Origin: Apoda limacodes
Lineage: Eukaryota > Arthropoda > Insecta > Lepidoptera > Limacodidae
Direction: 5' to 3'
NCBI GenBank assembly: GCA_946406115.1
Contig: OX291553.1
Location: 11,723,001 to 11,787,000, forward strand
DNA length: 64,000 nt
The notes beneath the pieces are model-generated. The model was not told the origin of the DNA, searched no databases, and was given only the letters and a program-made list of their open reading frames with translations. The translations under genes were made by a program, and so were the position numbers. Positions within the stretch are counted from its first letter, which is position 1; each line of letters opens with the position of its first letter. This document shows positions 46,481 through 56,972 of the stretch, one piece after another.

Positions 46481-46785
46481 ATATCGTACCGTAGGCGGCC
46501 GCCACCAGCAGGAATCTCTTCGGAAGTCAAGACAATTTTAATAGTTTTCTTTTTTTTAAATATAAATAAGAAAAAGTAAAACCTTTTCAATTCGTCACAC
46601 ACGGTGCTATTCTATAGTTACTTAAATAATACACCAGCTGATCTGGCAGACGTTGTTCTGCCCTTTAAGATGCTGACAATTCCGTCACATTGTTACGCAC
46701 GTTAATCTTTGGAACTACCAGTTGGATTTGGAAACTTCTTTTTGCATTTGATAGCCCAGTTCTTGAGAAAGGTTATATAAGGTAC

Positions 46786-47045
46786 TAGCGGCCCGTCCCG
46801 ACTTCGCACAGGTAGCCTTTTTATTATCCATAAGCCTATTTTTTTTCTTAAAAAAGGCAAAATATTTAAAAACCCGATTTTGAAACATTCTTCATTGGTG
46901 TTCCCCTCCTATTAGTCTTAGCGTGATGATATATAGCCTATAGCCCTCCTCGATAAATGGGATATCTAACACTGAAAGAATTTTTCAAATCGGACCGGCA
47001 GTTCCGAGCTCCGTAAATTTTATGTGATTAAATATGTATATGGCA
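46786..47045 (-). repeat. Helitron-like non-autonomous repeat
   Basis: Minus-strand end ...GACGGGCCGCTAGT at 46,786. Body words ATGATATATAGCCTATAGCC and CCTCGATAAATGGGATATC match the opposite-strand copies at 48,686-49,538. Confidence 0.65.
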
Positions 47046-47054
47046 GAAAAGAAA

Positions 47055-47285
47055 TCAGTTAAGTGTGAGTCGGACTCATGCACCAGGGGTTCCTTATAAG
47101 ATAATGCACAAGGCCAACTCGAACTCGACTGGTTTTTATAAAGAAAACCCCTATGAAAACACCTATTCTGTAAAAAACACTCTAAAAAACCTTTAAGGTC
47201 AGAGAGTCAGACAGACGGGTAGGCGAGTATTAGGGCTGCATTGGCACCCTTTGGGAACAGAACTCTAAAACTCTTTTCTAATTTA
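47055..47285 (-). repeat. GGGTTCCGTACC-family repeat, degenerate
   Basis: AAGTGTGAGTCGGACTCATG, GGGGTTCCTTATAAG and GAGTCAGACAGACGGGTAGG. Confidence 0.6.
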
Positions 47286-47734
47286 AAAATATATTCTCTT
47301 CACCTATCGATAGCAGCAACTTCTCTTTGCACTGGTGTTCAATCGCAAATGACCCGTGTGGATACCACACGATTTTGACGATTTTTCCTCGAGATTGGTC
47401 GAGGAATTTCTTTTGTTCCTGTAATTATTGATATTTATTAACAATTTAGTATTTTGTTACACAAAATTACGGGTATATAGGGATAAGTCTTCCCTTTCGT
47501 TTAGAAGGATGACTCTTAGGTATATAGGTACTGCAACCAGCTGGGGGCGGTAAACTTCACTTCACTTGGCTGCTTGAGGTATTTAATACTTATACGGAAA
47601 TCATACCAGGATATATGAAGGATACGCCAAGAGGTTCAAATAATATGTATATTTTTCTTTTACTCTATATGCTAGCGGCTAAAGTAAATAATTTCATAAC
47701 TTATATCTAATTAATTAACATGTTCCACTTAACT

Positions 47735-48125
47735 CTATTCTTGGGCGGAGTTCCTGGTACTCTCATGGTCATCAACAATATAAGTATTACCTAGCTCATT
47801 CGTAAGCATACATTTCTCATGCTGTAAATTGAGAACAAAGGAACTAATCGACTGAGCGGCCATAAATTGAGCACAACTCCGTGGACTACACTGAATGAAG
47901 TTCCTAAAACTTAGCGTCAGCCTCAACGCTTGTCAACATATGTACTGGTCCCATGGTGTGGCTACGGGACGGCTTCAGGTGCGCTCCTTACACTTCTCCT
48001 AAAACCTCGCGGGGCATGCTAATGCTCCTTGGTGAGAGCGGACTGATGGCGATCCAAACTGTTGCTGTGTATAGGAGACAAGAGGGCGTCGCACCATATC
48101 ACAACTATTATCACGCGGGATAAAT
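47735..48125 (-). repeat. GC-richer dispersed repeat, class unknown
   Basis: GGGACAAG-type words: CTTCTCCTAAAACCTCGCGG, CTTGGTGAGAGCGGACTGAT, GGAGACAAGAGGGCGTCGCA. I recall this block as repeated in Lepidoptera. A 63-codon minus-strand frame (NFIQCSPRSCAQFMAAQSIS) lies beside it; no family recognised. Confidence 0.35.
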
Positions 48126-48685
48126 CTACATTATTTATCTTGCCAAAACGTTGATGCTTATGTTGACTTTACTCTAGTAACCCATAATATAAAACAAAAC
48201 GACCCATCTCGGATCAAGCATCAGATGAGGGCGTCTAACAAACGAAGACTGAACAAAAATGCATGTGATGCATGTTTGTTTCCTTCTATACAAATCTAAA
48301 TTCAAACTATTTTATTTTTCTTAATTGTTGTCTCTACGCGAATATCAAACCTTATTTACGATCGGTTGGTATTCTATATTCAATATGACCTATTTAGAGA
48401 CACGAGCGTGCATAGCCGCTCCAGTACCTTTTTTGTTTTGGTAAATCGGAAGTACTAAGTTTAAGGTTATATGTCTCCTTGCTGAATCTTTTTAGTTTTT
48501 GAGAACTAAGGCACTAAAAGTACATTGTATATTAGGTACGGTAAGGAGAAAATTACTAAAGAGAGACTATTTAGAAGTCTAAGGCTTCAATGGTTCGAGT
48601 TTGTAACTTCCGTACCGCACGTGTTACAATGTTTCCCATCACATTTTAAAGTAAATAAATAAAAACATAAGTTGAATGTATACTA

Positions 48686-49538
48686 ATATATAAAGCTGAA
48701 GAGTTTGTTTGTTTGAACGCGCTAATCTCAGGAACTACTGGTCGGATTTAAAAAACCTTTCAGTGTTGGATAGCCTATTTATCGAGGAAGGCTATAGGCT
48801 ATATATCATCACGCTTACACAAATAGGAGCGGAGTACTAATAAAAAATGTTTCAAATTCGGGTTTTTTTCTATACTAATATATAAAGCTGAAGAGTTTGT
48901 TTGTTTGAACGCGCTAATCTCAGGAACTACTGGTCGGATTTCTTTCAGTGTTGGATAAGCCTATTTATCGAGGAAGGAGGAGGCTATATATCATCACGCT
49001 AAAATAAATAGGATCGAAGCACTAATGAAAAATGTTTCAAAATCGGGGTTTTTTATCCTTTTGATTTTGCGCTGCGTAAACGGTTAAAGTTTCGCAACAA
49101 TCATGTATGACAGAATTGTTCCCCTATAAAAGTTCTAAAAAAAGTCCGCGACAGCATATGTCTATATTTTAAGGTTGGCTCACTATAACCTTTTTTATGC
49201 TAACCATATTTGTTTTAAAATAATGCATTATTTGTGAAGGTTTTTTTATAAACATGATATTAATCTTTATCCAAATAAATACGTTATTCATCACAAGCAT
49301 TTAATTTAAAACAAAATTGCCCTGTTCATCATTCGATTTCAATGAATATCTTAGGAGATATCGCAGTTTTAAAATTTGCGCGCGCATTTATGATGTGCGA
49401 GGCCGGCGGGGGGGAAGGACGATGCGTATTATTTAAAAATATTTTACTTTCTGTGTTTTTTTTTAAATTGAGGAGTTGCCGTAAGAATCCTATGCCGATA
49501 ACCAAATTTAGGGCGGGCGAAGCCGCTGGCAAAAGCTA
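48686..49538 (+). repeat. Two Helitron-like copies in tandem
   Basis: Heads TATACTAATATATAAAGCTG at 48,681 and 48,872 are followed by the same TTGTTTGTTTGAACGCGCTA and CTCAGGAACTACTGGTCGGA. The second copy runs to a GC hairpin (GCGGGCGAAGCCGC) and CAAAAGCTAGT at 49,538; the first lacks its 3' end. Confidence 0.75.
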
Positions 49539-50733
49539 GTAAATAAATAAACTTACCAAAACGCAATTGAAATTTCAAGAATAGAAGTAAAGAAAACAAC
49601 TTCACCGCTAGATGGCGATAGATATCTAGAGAATTTATGCATTAAAACGTTTTAGTTGAAATTATTAAAACTTGAAATTGCTCGCTTTGTGCGTAGTTCA
49701 TATTTTGAACAGGACAGCTTCTATACATAATTGATTATAGTAATTAGTGCATCATTACCGCCCGTCAGTTCTATGAACGCCAACTTTGCCTTAAAAAAAA
49801 AGGCCGTTGAAGTAATTAAGGTCATAGCACCCGCTTTGCATGCGCGTAAAGACACTGCTTACGAATAAGTGTGATTGAAAAGTTCATAATCTACGTGTCA
49901 CAAGGTCACAACTTTTTGTAAATCACCCGCCATCAGTTTAAAGACATTTTATCAAACTCACGTTAAAAATTTGAAAGAACGCTAAACGAAGACGAAGTAA
50001 TATCTCGGGCCGGGGTATAGAGCACAAAAGTAACGAAAAGGGCAGAACAAAATTTGCCAGTGCTTATTAATATAATATATCTTTTTCACACCGCATTTCC
50101 GACGATTTCGCTTTACATACAAAGCAATGATTGTAAGTATACACATGTGGCACATTATAATATATATTTTATCGTTAGTAACTAGCAGATAAAATATTAT
50201 ATGTCTCGTGTGAGATAACCTACATTCCGTTAAAACGTCAAATACGTCACCAATTATATCATTTATGATACCATAGCGACAATTTTCCCCGAAGGGGTGG
50301 TCACAGACATTACGAATGTCGACTGATGACGCAAACAGTTAAAAATGCTTGTAACATCTTTCCGTCTTTTACCATTTCATGTTATGCATTGTATGTTATG
50401 TTACGTTAATAATCCGTCGAAAATAAGAGCCTAGTTCTGTAATATGGTTTGCTATACATAACCTTCTCAAAAATCAATCATTCGTTAGAGCTTGATTATG
50501 TTTATTGTTAGGTGTAGCTACCATAAATATAAACAAATATTTTTTGTCATAGCAAAAGTTCAGTTAAAAGATTAACCTCGAGCCAGGACTTAAATCTGAA
50601 ACCCTTACAGTCCGTGTAAGTGCTGTGAGGTCCCCCCTCTCGCCCTCTTACATCCCTAGCCTATCGCTTAATAAAAGACTTGTGATATGACGTGAACATT
50701 TATTTAATTCTATTAAATAATGAAAAACATTAC
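49539..50733. other. Mostly unassigned
   Basis: 49,600-49,735 (AGATGGCGATAG...AAATTGCTCGCTTTG) recurs inverted near 60,105-60,150. Nothing else recognised. Confidence 0.4.
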
Positions 50734-50858
50734 CAAACATGGCATTGTACACGCTGTCGTTCTCGTGCGCGTTCGACAATATTAGATACCTCGTTCCGTT
50801 GTTGTGTCGCGCATTGTCCGCCTTAGTCACTCCTTTCGCTTGTCCATGCGTTAAAGAC
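50734..50858 (-). CDS. Candidate internal exon of an unrecognised host gene
   Basis: On the minus strand an acceptor CTTTATCTCATCAATTCCAG leads into a 125-nt open, GC3-biased segment, then a donor TTTG|GTAATG. It encodes 41 residues: SLTHGQAKGVTKADNARHNN, GTRYLILSNAHENDSVYNAM, F. One nt is carried in and one carried out, so it is a phase-asymmetric internal exon. Codons such as GCG, ACG, GAC, AAC, CAC and TAC contrast with the flanking AT-rich DNA, and no repeat overlaps it. The outgoing phase fits the terminal exon candidate at 4,110-4,150. I do not recognise the protein. The two N-x-S/T-like and charged motifs do not identify a family. The open frame extends beyond the donor (to 50,648), but codon bias ends there. 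Confidence 0.5.
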
Positions 50859-51717
50859 CTGGAATTGATGAGATAAAGTGTATATATTTTGAACATAAAA
50901 GACGTTAAATGCTGTAATTGAAGATAAGTTAAAGGTCAACAATTATAATTGTATTGATTGTTCCCTCCTTTACACCGAATCCATATTGTTAGTTCTATCG
51001 AGAGTTTTATCAACGGGACTAACAAGATCGATTACCCGGATATGACTCAGGTGTTATTCGCCATACCTCTCCCTCAGATCCTATCATAAACTATCCCGAG
51101 TTTGTGATATTTCTTACACGGGAACAATCGGTACTCTATCATTTACTTTACGTTCATAAAATAGGTACCTATTCACAACACAAGCAAAATCGACATTCAA
51201 AACAAAATAGGTACCGTATGAATTTACGTTATCTATTCATTCGGGTTACGATGGGCTCTCCCTGAGCCTAATGATAAAAAAAGTGTTACTGAAATAAACG
51301 GGATTAGTACACACAATATTTCCAAAGAGTGATCTTCTAAGTAATATCTACTTTTATAACGCAAATTAGTTCAAGATCTAACGAATTTAAATATATCTTT
51401 ACGCAGGATACGAACTCTACGTTATTATTGGAAACTCGATTAGAAACATCATCTCAGAACCGACCATCTGTTAATTAATAATTTCTAAGAAAGTCCGCTC
51501 GTCCCAAAAGGTTCAAACGCAACAAAAAAATATTGTAAGTACCTGACCTACGCATTCCAGGCAAAATGTACAAGTTTTAAATATTTTGAAACCTCGAAGT
51601 TATAACTAATTTGTTACATTATTGAAATTTATTTAGGTACACCCGTGTGGACCTGACAGTGGTCTACTATTTAAGCCATCGAGGTAAAATTCCTGCTGGT
51701 TTAAATCCGTTTATTTG
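50859..51717. other. Unassigned stretch
   Basis: No exon, RNA gene or bounded repeat recognised. Confidence 0.45.
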
Positions 51718-51773
51718 TTTTTTAGGGTTCCGTACCCTAAAGGATGCCAACGGAGCCCCATTATAAGACTACG

Positions 51774-51805
<32 letters not shown>

Positions 51806-51930
51806 CCGAACATTAAAAGGCTCTATCTTTGAGACCAAAATAGGTAGAAGCCTGATTTTTTCACAGAATTGGTGTTATAATAGGGGATTATCTAAAAAAT
51901 AAAAAAAGTTAAAATTTAAGGTACTTAATA
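51718..51930 (+). repeat. GGGTTCCGTACC-family repeat (CTGT-rich subfamily)
   Basis: AGGGTTCCGTACCCTAAAGG and (CTGT)n CTGTCCGTCTGTCCG, then GAGACCAAAATAGGTAGAAG. Confidence 0.75.
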
Positions 51931-51938
51931 TTTAAGGT

Positions 51939-52885
51939 ATTCCTGGGGGTGATCTGATCTGATTTAGCCCGGTTGTTTAGTGCGTCCGGTGCGCCTCACT
52001 CTAAGCTTTATATCTGCATACATCCAACAACTATATCAAGTTTCCTTTTTGTATAATTTGAGGACGAGGAATTCATTTCTGTAAATAAATTTCCACTCAC
52101 TGATACAAAAACATCGAGAAATAATATATTTTTTTTCGAAAATCGTGTACAGAATTATAACTATGAGGATTACCTACAGAAAACAATACCTGTGAATAGG
52201 CCAGTTATCCTTCTATATAGAATAGTAAACTTGTCAAACATTTTTTTTTATAACTCTGTGAAAACAAATGTTTGGTGTCGCGCGGCGTACCTGCATTGTA
52301 GGAGCGGTGTGCAGCTTTTAGAAGTTTTAAGTATGTTTAGATGATTTCTGATAAGTTTTTACTCTTATGGTTGTGGATTACATTAATAATTTTTTTCCGG
52401 ACGTGATATATATACAAATACAAATTAAATATATAAATAAACATGTTGGGAAAACTTTCGCCAGTGAAGTCATTATAATTGTGATAAAATTAACAAAGTT
52501 AGGTGTTTGACAAAAAATGCGAGTTAAAATAAGATATTTATTATTCGAAATTGTCACTACATGCAAATAGATTCGTGCATTATAGTTTTCTTTTAACGCA
52601 GGAGCACCTCCCTGCGCGTTTTGTTTTGCAGCGGCAACGAATAAGCTCTAAACAAGCAGCAGCCGCAGCAGCTTGGCTTGTCCATATGAGCTCCCAATAA
52701 CCATTTTGTTTAGACCAGCCCCAGTCAGCAGGGCGTGGTAGCTGTTGCTGAGGGGCTATAATCTGTCCCCAAACATAGCCTCCTTGGTAAACTGCACGGA
52801 GAATATGCTCACGTAGCGCATCTTCCGTTGGAGGCAGATTCTCTAACTGGAGATTTCTTTTTGTAAAAGTAATTTTCGGCACTCA
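51939..52885 (-). pseudogene. CXC-domain protein remnant, unit A
   Basis: Minus strand from 52,882: NLPPTEDALREHILRAVYQG, GYVWGQIIAPQQQLPRPADW and GWSKQNGYWELIWTSQAAAA, then the Cys block LIRCRCKTKRAGRCSCVKRK followed by an in-frame stop (AAA to TAA) and CTNLFACSDNFE. One CXC cysteine is replaced by Arg. Only the last about 120 residues survive. The 3' flank (51,939-52,565) is the same as the 3' flanks of units B and C inside the palindrome, lacking a 45-bp GC-rich segment (CCCCCCAGCAGGTGGGCAGG) they possess. Motif order LPPTE...WGW...CXC marks the uncharacterised family also present at 10,440. Confidence 0.7.
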
Positions 52886-53121
52886 TTCACACTCGATCCG
52901 GCAAGATGACGGCACGAACGACTATGGCGGGCAACATCCGTTTCACACCGAAAATGCTACATTGAATGTTATGCATGAAGTACGAAATCTGAACTGATAT
53001 GAGCTTCGTTTGTGCATTAAAACATTGCAAATGATTATGCAATGGTGTTCTAATGATACAAACACTGTACAGTCACAACTTGACCACTCCAAAAATAAAC
53101 TGTTTGATACATTGCTTCTAC

Positions 53122-53296
53122 AAAAAAAAACTGGCCAAGTGCGAGTTGGACTCGCGCACCGAGGGTTCCGTACCTACCACCATTTACGTAATTTACAAAC
53201 ACAAACAAAAAAAAGTGTGCCGCTTAGCTGTGACCCATCCAAGTACCGTTTCTAACAAACAAATGTGTTACTGTTTCTCTTAGTGATAATCTAGAT
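53122..53296 (-). repeat. 5S-derived SINE within the left arm
   Basis: Minus strand: GAAACGGTACTTGGATGGGT (5S-like), AATTACGTAAATGGTGGTAG, GGTACGGAACCCTCGGTGCG and AACTCGCACTTGGCC in order. Confidence 0.7.
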
Positions 53297-53908
53297 GATA
53301 TTAGGAGATCTTAGGTCCCGTTTTCTAAGGATACATTGCATTTTTGAGACAAAGCAAACCGCTTGGAACAGGTATTCCTGGGGGTGATCTGAGCTGATTT
53401 AGCCCGGTTGCCACGAGGTTCCCCCCAGCAGGTGGGCAGGGGGAGAGGGGGGAAAGTGCGTCTGGAGCGCCTCACTCTAAGCTTTATATCTGCATACATC
53501 TAACAACTATATCAAGTTTGGTGTCTTTTTTGTATAATTTGAAGACGAGGAATTCATTTCTGTAAATAAATTTCCACCCACTAATACAAAAACATCGAGA
53601 AATAAAAAAATTATAACTATGAGGATTACCTCCAGAAAAAAAAGTACGGTAGGAGCGGTGTGCAGCTTTTAGAAGTTTTAAGTATGTTTAGATGATTTCT
53701 GATAAGTATTTACTCTTATAGTTGTGGATTACATTAATAAATTACTTCTGGACGTGATATATATACAAATGTTAATTAACTAATAAATAAATAAAACTAA
53801 TATATAAATAAACATGTTGGAAAAACTTTCGCCAGTACAGTCATTCCAATTGTGATAAAATTAACAAAGTAAGATGTTTGACAAAAAATGCGGGTTAAAA
53901 TAAGATAT

Positions 53909-54480
53909 TTATTTTTCGTAATTGTCACTACATGCACATAGATTCTTGCATTTTAGTTTTTTTTTAACGCAGTTGCACCTCCCTGCGCATTTTGTTTTGC
54001 AGCGGCAACGAATAAGCTCTACACAAGCAGCAGCCGCCGCAGCTTGGCTTGTCCATATGGGCTCCCAATAACCATTTTGTTTAGACCAGCGGTAATTCTT
54101 TGTTGCTTGCATATTTTGCGGCATGACACTGGGAGGTACGTCAGAAGATGAAATGATTCCTCTTTATTTGTACTATCCTTAAAAAAATTTGCCCAACCCT
54201 TGAGAATCTTAGTGTTTAGGGTAGCTCGTGTTCTTTGTCCAGTGCCATGTTTCTCATTACAATACAACAGTATTTTTGAGACTTTCCGTGTCATACCTGA
54301 ACCATATTAAATCTATAAGTGATACAGTGGCAAAATCTGTTTGCAAAAAAAGGTATAAACACTGTGTTATCATACTCATGAAATATTTTATTGTGTACAG
54401 GGCTTAGCATATGCACCATGGCAAAACCATCTAAAACTTTTGCTGATACTGGTAGTGAAGTCGGCACTATGGCTGTGTGA
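53909..54480 (-). pseudogene. CXC-domain protein remnant, unit B
   Basis: Minus strand from 54,480: KVLDGFAMVHML, KIFHEYDNTVFIPF, RFNMVQ; then in a shifted frame RYDTESLKN; then GTGQRTRATLNTKILKGWAN, FFKDSTNKEE and FHLL; then, after an internal deletion, NYRWSKQNGYWEPIWTSQAA and the intact CXC block LIRCRCKTKCAGRCNCVKKK-LKCKNLCACSDNYEK with stop at 53,909. The DG.A..H......F..Y...VF...(R)..D...S.K..... order is what I associate with a PIN/NYN-like region upstream of CXC in this family; that domain label is an inference. Frameshifts and deletion make the copy non-functional, but the CXC module itself is undamaged. Confidence 0.68.
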
Positions 54481-55095
54481 GCTGCTGCTTGTTTAGAGCT
54501 TATTCGTTGCCGCTGCAAAACAAAATGCGCAGGGAGGTGCAACTGCGTTAAAAAAAAAAAACGAGTTGCAATCCGGGAGTGCCGGCAGAAGTAAAAACCT
54601 TTACACACGATTCGCGCTTAACACTCAAATATGTCACAAGACATATCTTTGACATTGTCAAGAAATAATAATGTTTGATTATTTACTATTTTGACGTAGT
54701 ATATTTGACATCGCAATCTGTCATAGAATTAAAATTCCATATCCAACCTCCCTGTACTACTCATAATCGCGATATACTAAAAATAAAAATTATAATAGGC
54801 GTGGCATTACGGTTTCGTCTTGCGAATTTTTATGGCGTGGCATTATGGTTTCCGTCTGACGATCAGTCTGACGCGAGTTCATCATTTTTACCCATCACAA
54901 AAACTAACCTAAAGTAAATCAATCTAACGCGAGTTCCGTCTTACGAATTTTATATGAATTTACGATCAGGACACGTGACCTGACGCGAGTTAAACATTTT
55001 TTACCCATCACAAAAAAAGTGCACAACGCCGCTAAAGAAGTTTTCACTTCAAAAAAACTAAAATGCAAGAAACTATGTGCATGCGAAAAATAAAT
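54478..55095 (+). pseudogene. CXC-domain protein remnant, unit C, interrupted
   Basis: Plus strand: 54,484-54,560 encodes CLELIRCRCKTKCAGRCNCV followed by Lys codons. The frame is then broken by about 490 bp and resumes near 55,045 with KKLKCKKLCACEK-stop. It mirrors unit B across the palindrome centre at about 54,478. Confidence 0.65.
54780..55025. repeat. Insert with internal direct repeats inside unit C
   Basis: GACGCGAGTT(C/A)A.CATTTTT(T)ACCCATCACAAAA occurs twice (about 54,871 and 54,983), and GGCGTGGCATTA(C/T)GGTTT twice (54,799 and 54,834). It interrupts the Lys-rich linker of the CXC module. Confidence 0.6.
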
Positions 55096-55704
55096 ATCTC
55101 ATTTTTTGTCTAACATCTAACTTTGTTAATTTTATCACAATTATAATGAATGTACTGGCGAAAGTTTTTCCAACATGTTTATTTATATATTAGTTTTATT
55201 TATTTATTAGTTAATTTACATTTGTATATATATCACGTCCAGAAGTAATTTATTAATGTAATCCACAACCATAAGAGTAAAACTTATCAGAAATCATCTA
55301 AACATACTTAAAACTTCTAAAAGCTGCACACCGCTCCTACCGCGCTTTTTTTCTGGAGGTAATCCTCATAGTAATAGTTTTTTTTTTATTTTTTTATTTC
55401 TCGATGTTGTTGTATCAGTGAGAGGAAATTTATTACAGAAATGAATTCCTCGTCCTCAAATTATACAAAAAAGACACCAAACTTGATATAGTTGTTAGAT
55501 GTATGCAGATATAAAGCTTAGAGTGAGGCGCTCCAGACGCACTTTCCCCCCTCTCCCCCTGCCCACCTGCTGGGGGGAACCTCGTGGCAACCGGGCTAAA
55601 TCAGCTCAGATCACCCCCAGAAATACCTGTTCCAAGCGGTTTGCTTTGTCTCGAAAATGCAATGTGTCCTTAGAAAACGGGACCTAAGATCTCCTAATAT
55701 CATC

Positions 55705-55876
55705 TAGATTATCACTAAGAGAAACAGTAACACATTTGTTTGTTGGAAACGGTACTTGGATGGGTCACAGCTAAGCGCCACACTTTTTTTTGTTTGTGTT
55801 TGTAAATTACGTAAATGGTGGTAGGTACAGAACCCTCGGTGCGCGAGTCCAACTCGCACTTGGCTGGTTTTTTTTG
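55705..55876 (+). repeat. 5S-derived SINE within the right arm
   Basis: Mirror of 53,122-53,296: GGAAACGGTACTTGGATGGG ... GTCCAACTCGCACTTGGCTG. Confidence 0.7.
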
Positions 55877-56100
55877 TAGAAGCAATTTATCAAACAGTTT
55901 ATTTTTGGAGTGGTCAAGTTGTGACTGTACAGTGTTTGTATCATTAGAACACCATTGCATAATCATTTCGCAATGTTTTAATGCACAAACGAAGCTCATA
56001 TCAGTTCAGATTTCGTACTTCATGCATAACATTCAATGTAGCATTTTCGGTGTGAAACGGATGTTGCCCGCCATAGTCGTTCGTGCCGTCATCTTGCCGG

Positions 56101-56725
56101 AAGGCTTTTCTGCTCCGAACGTTATCTACGGGCTATTTACTGTAGATATTTGGATCGAGTATCTACTATATTTCAACTTGTCGGTGTTATCATGTATAAA
56201 AAGAATTTTGACAGTGCTTAACACATTGTTTACGCACCAAGCAAAGTCGCTATAAGTAAATGAAAATTGAAAGAGGGTTTTTAAAATATTCTTCATTTTT
56301 GTTCTATCGTTTAAGCGATAATACGAGTAAATACTAACTTAACACTTGTTAAAATTGTGTCAACTCTAAAGTTAAACAACAAATAATAAAAAGTACCTCG
56401 TGCGGGTGTGTATATATATCTGTTTATTTATTTAAATGTATGTATGTATATTTATATATTGGGACACTCAAGGGCACAATTATCCGGTCAACCAAATAAC
56501 CCGCTCTAAGTACATATAACAACGTTTCATGATTTAGGGTTGCTAACGTTGTGTTCGGGATTGACAATTATTCCGGAAACTACGTTAAGTAGATAAAGTA
56601 AAAAAACTTATGTTGGTGTTTAAATTTTTTAAAATTGTGTAAAAATCGATAATGTTTGAACCTTCAAAACAAGAGAGGAAAACGAAAATAAAGATTTTCT
56701 TAAATACTCACTAAGAGTTATTAAT
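56101..56725. other. Unassigned stretch with a short TA/TATG-rich run
   Basis: TGTATATATATC near 56,410 and ATGTATGTATGTATAT near 56,437. No gene seen. Confidence 0.45.
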
Positions 56726-56972
56726 TTAATGATGCGTGGTACCTCCTCTGGCCCTAATGACCTCCTCTATTCGATTTGGAAGTCCATCCATGATGTCCTG
56801 GATGTCTGACTGGGGGATAGTCCCCACTCCTCTACCACTGCAATTTTCAGCTACATAACAGCAGTAGGAGCTGGTGTACGACTTTGTATCCGCCTTTTGT
56901 TGTTGTCCGAGACGTGCTTAATAGGATTTAGGTCCAGGCTACGAGCTGGCCAAGGTCCATCCACGGGCATTT
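56726..56972 (-). pseudogene. Tc1-like transposase C-terminal remnant, second copy
   Basis: Minus strand: GPWPARSLDLNPIKHVSDN then NKRRIQSRTPAPTAVM-stop-LKIAVVEEWG, a 1-nt shift, then PQSDIQDIMDGLPNRIEEVI and RARGGTTHH with stop at 56,726. This is the canonical end of Tc1 transposases (WPARSPDLNPIEH...RTPAP...L...VEEWG.IPQ.DI..L...MP.R...VI.ARGG). The catalytic Glu of the expected PIE motif reads Lys, and an in-frame stop and a frameshift are present. It is less decayed than the 18.4-kb copy and from a different subfamily. Confidence 0.85.

Larger units (their letters stand above)
52898..56100. repeat. 3.2-kb palindrome with about 1.05-kb arms
   Basis: Left end CCGGCAAGATGACGGCACGA (52,898) and right end TCGTGCCGTCATCTTGCCGG (to 56,100) are exact complements. 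Arms align through GTTATGCATGAAGTACGAAA, AACCGCTTGGAACAGGTATT, AGCAGGTGGGCAGGGGGAGA, TAGGAGCGGTGTGCAGCTTT and CATGCACATAGATTCTTGCA, i.e. 52,898-53,969 against 55,055-56,100, at very high identity. The spacer holds CXC-protein pieces in both orientations and an unrelated insert. It is either a real foldback/transposon pair or an assembly join of two copies. Confidence 0.8.

Noticed and set aside
46490..46517. Minus-strand 28-nt microexon-like segment encoding RFLLVAAAY with GC3 bias
   Set aside because: Too short, weak acceptor (CTTCCGAAG), no start codon and no neighbouring exon; may be chance at a repeat edge.
52898..56100. Viral inverted terminal repeat or integrated DNA virus
   Set aside because: No viral gene; contents are CXC-protein remnants and SINEs.
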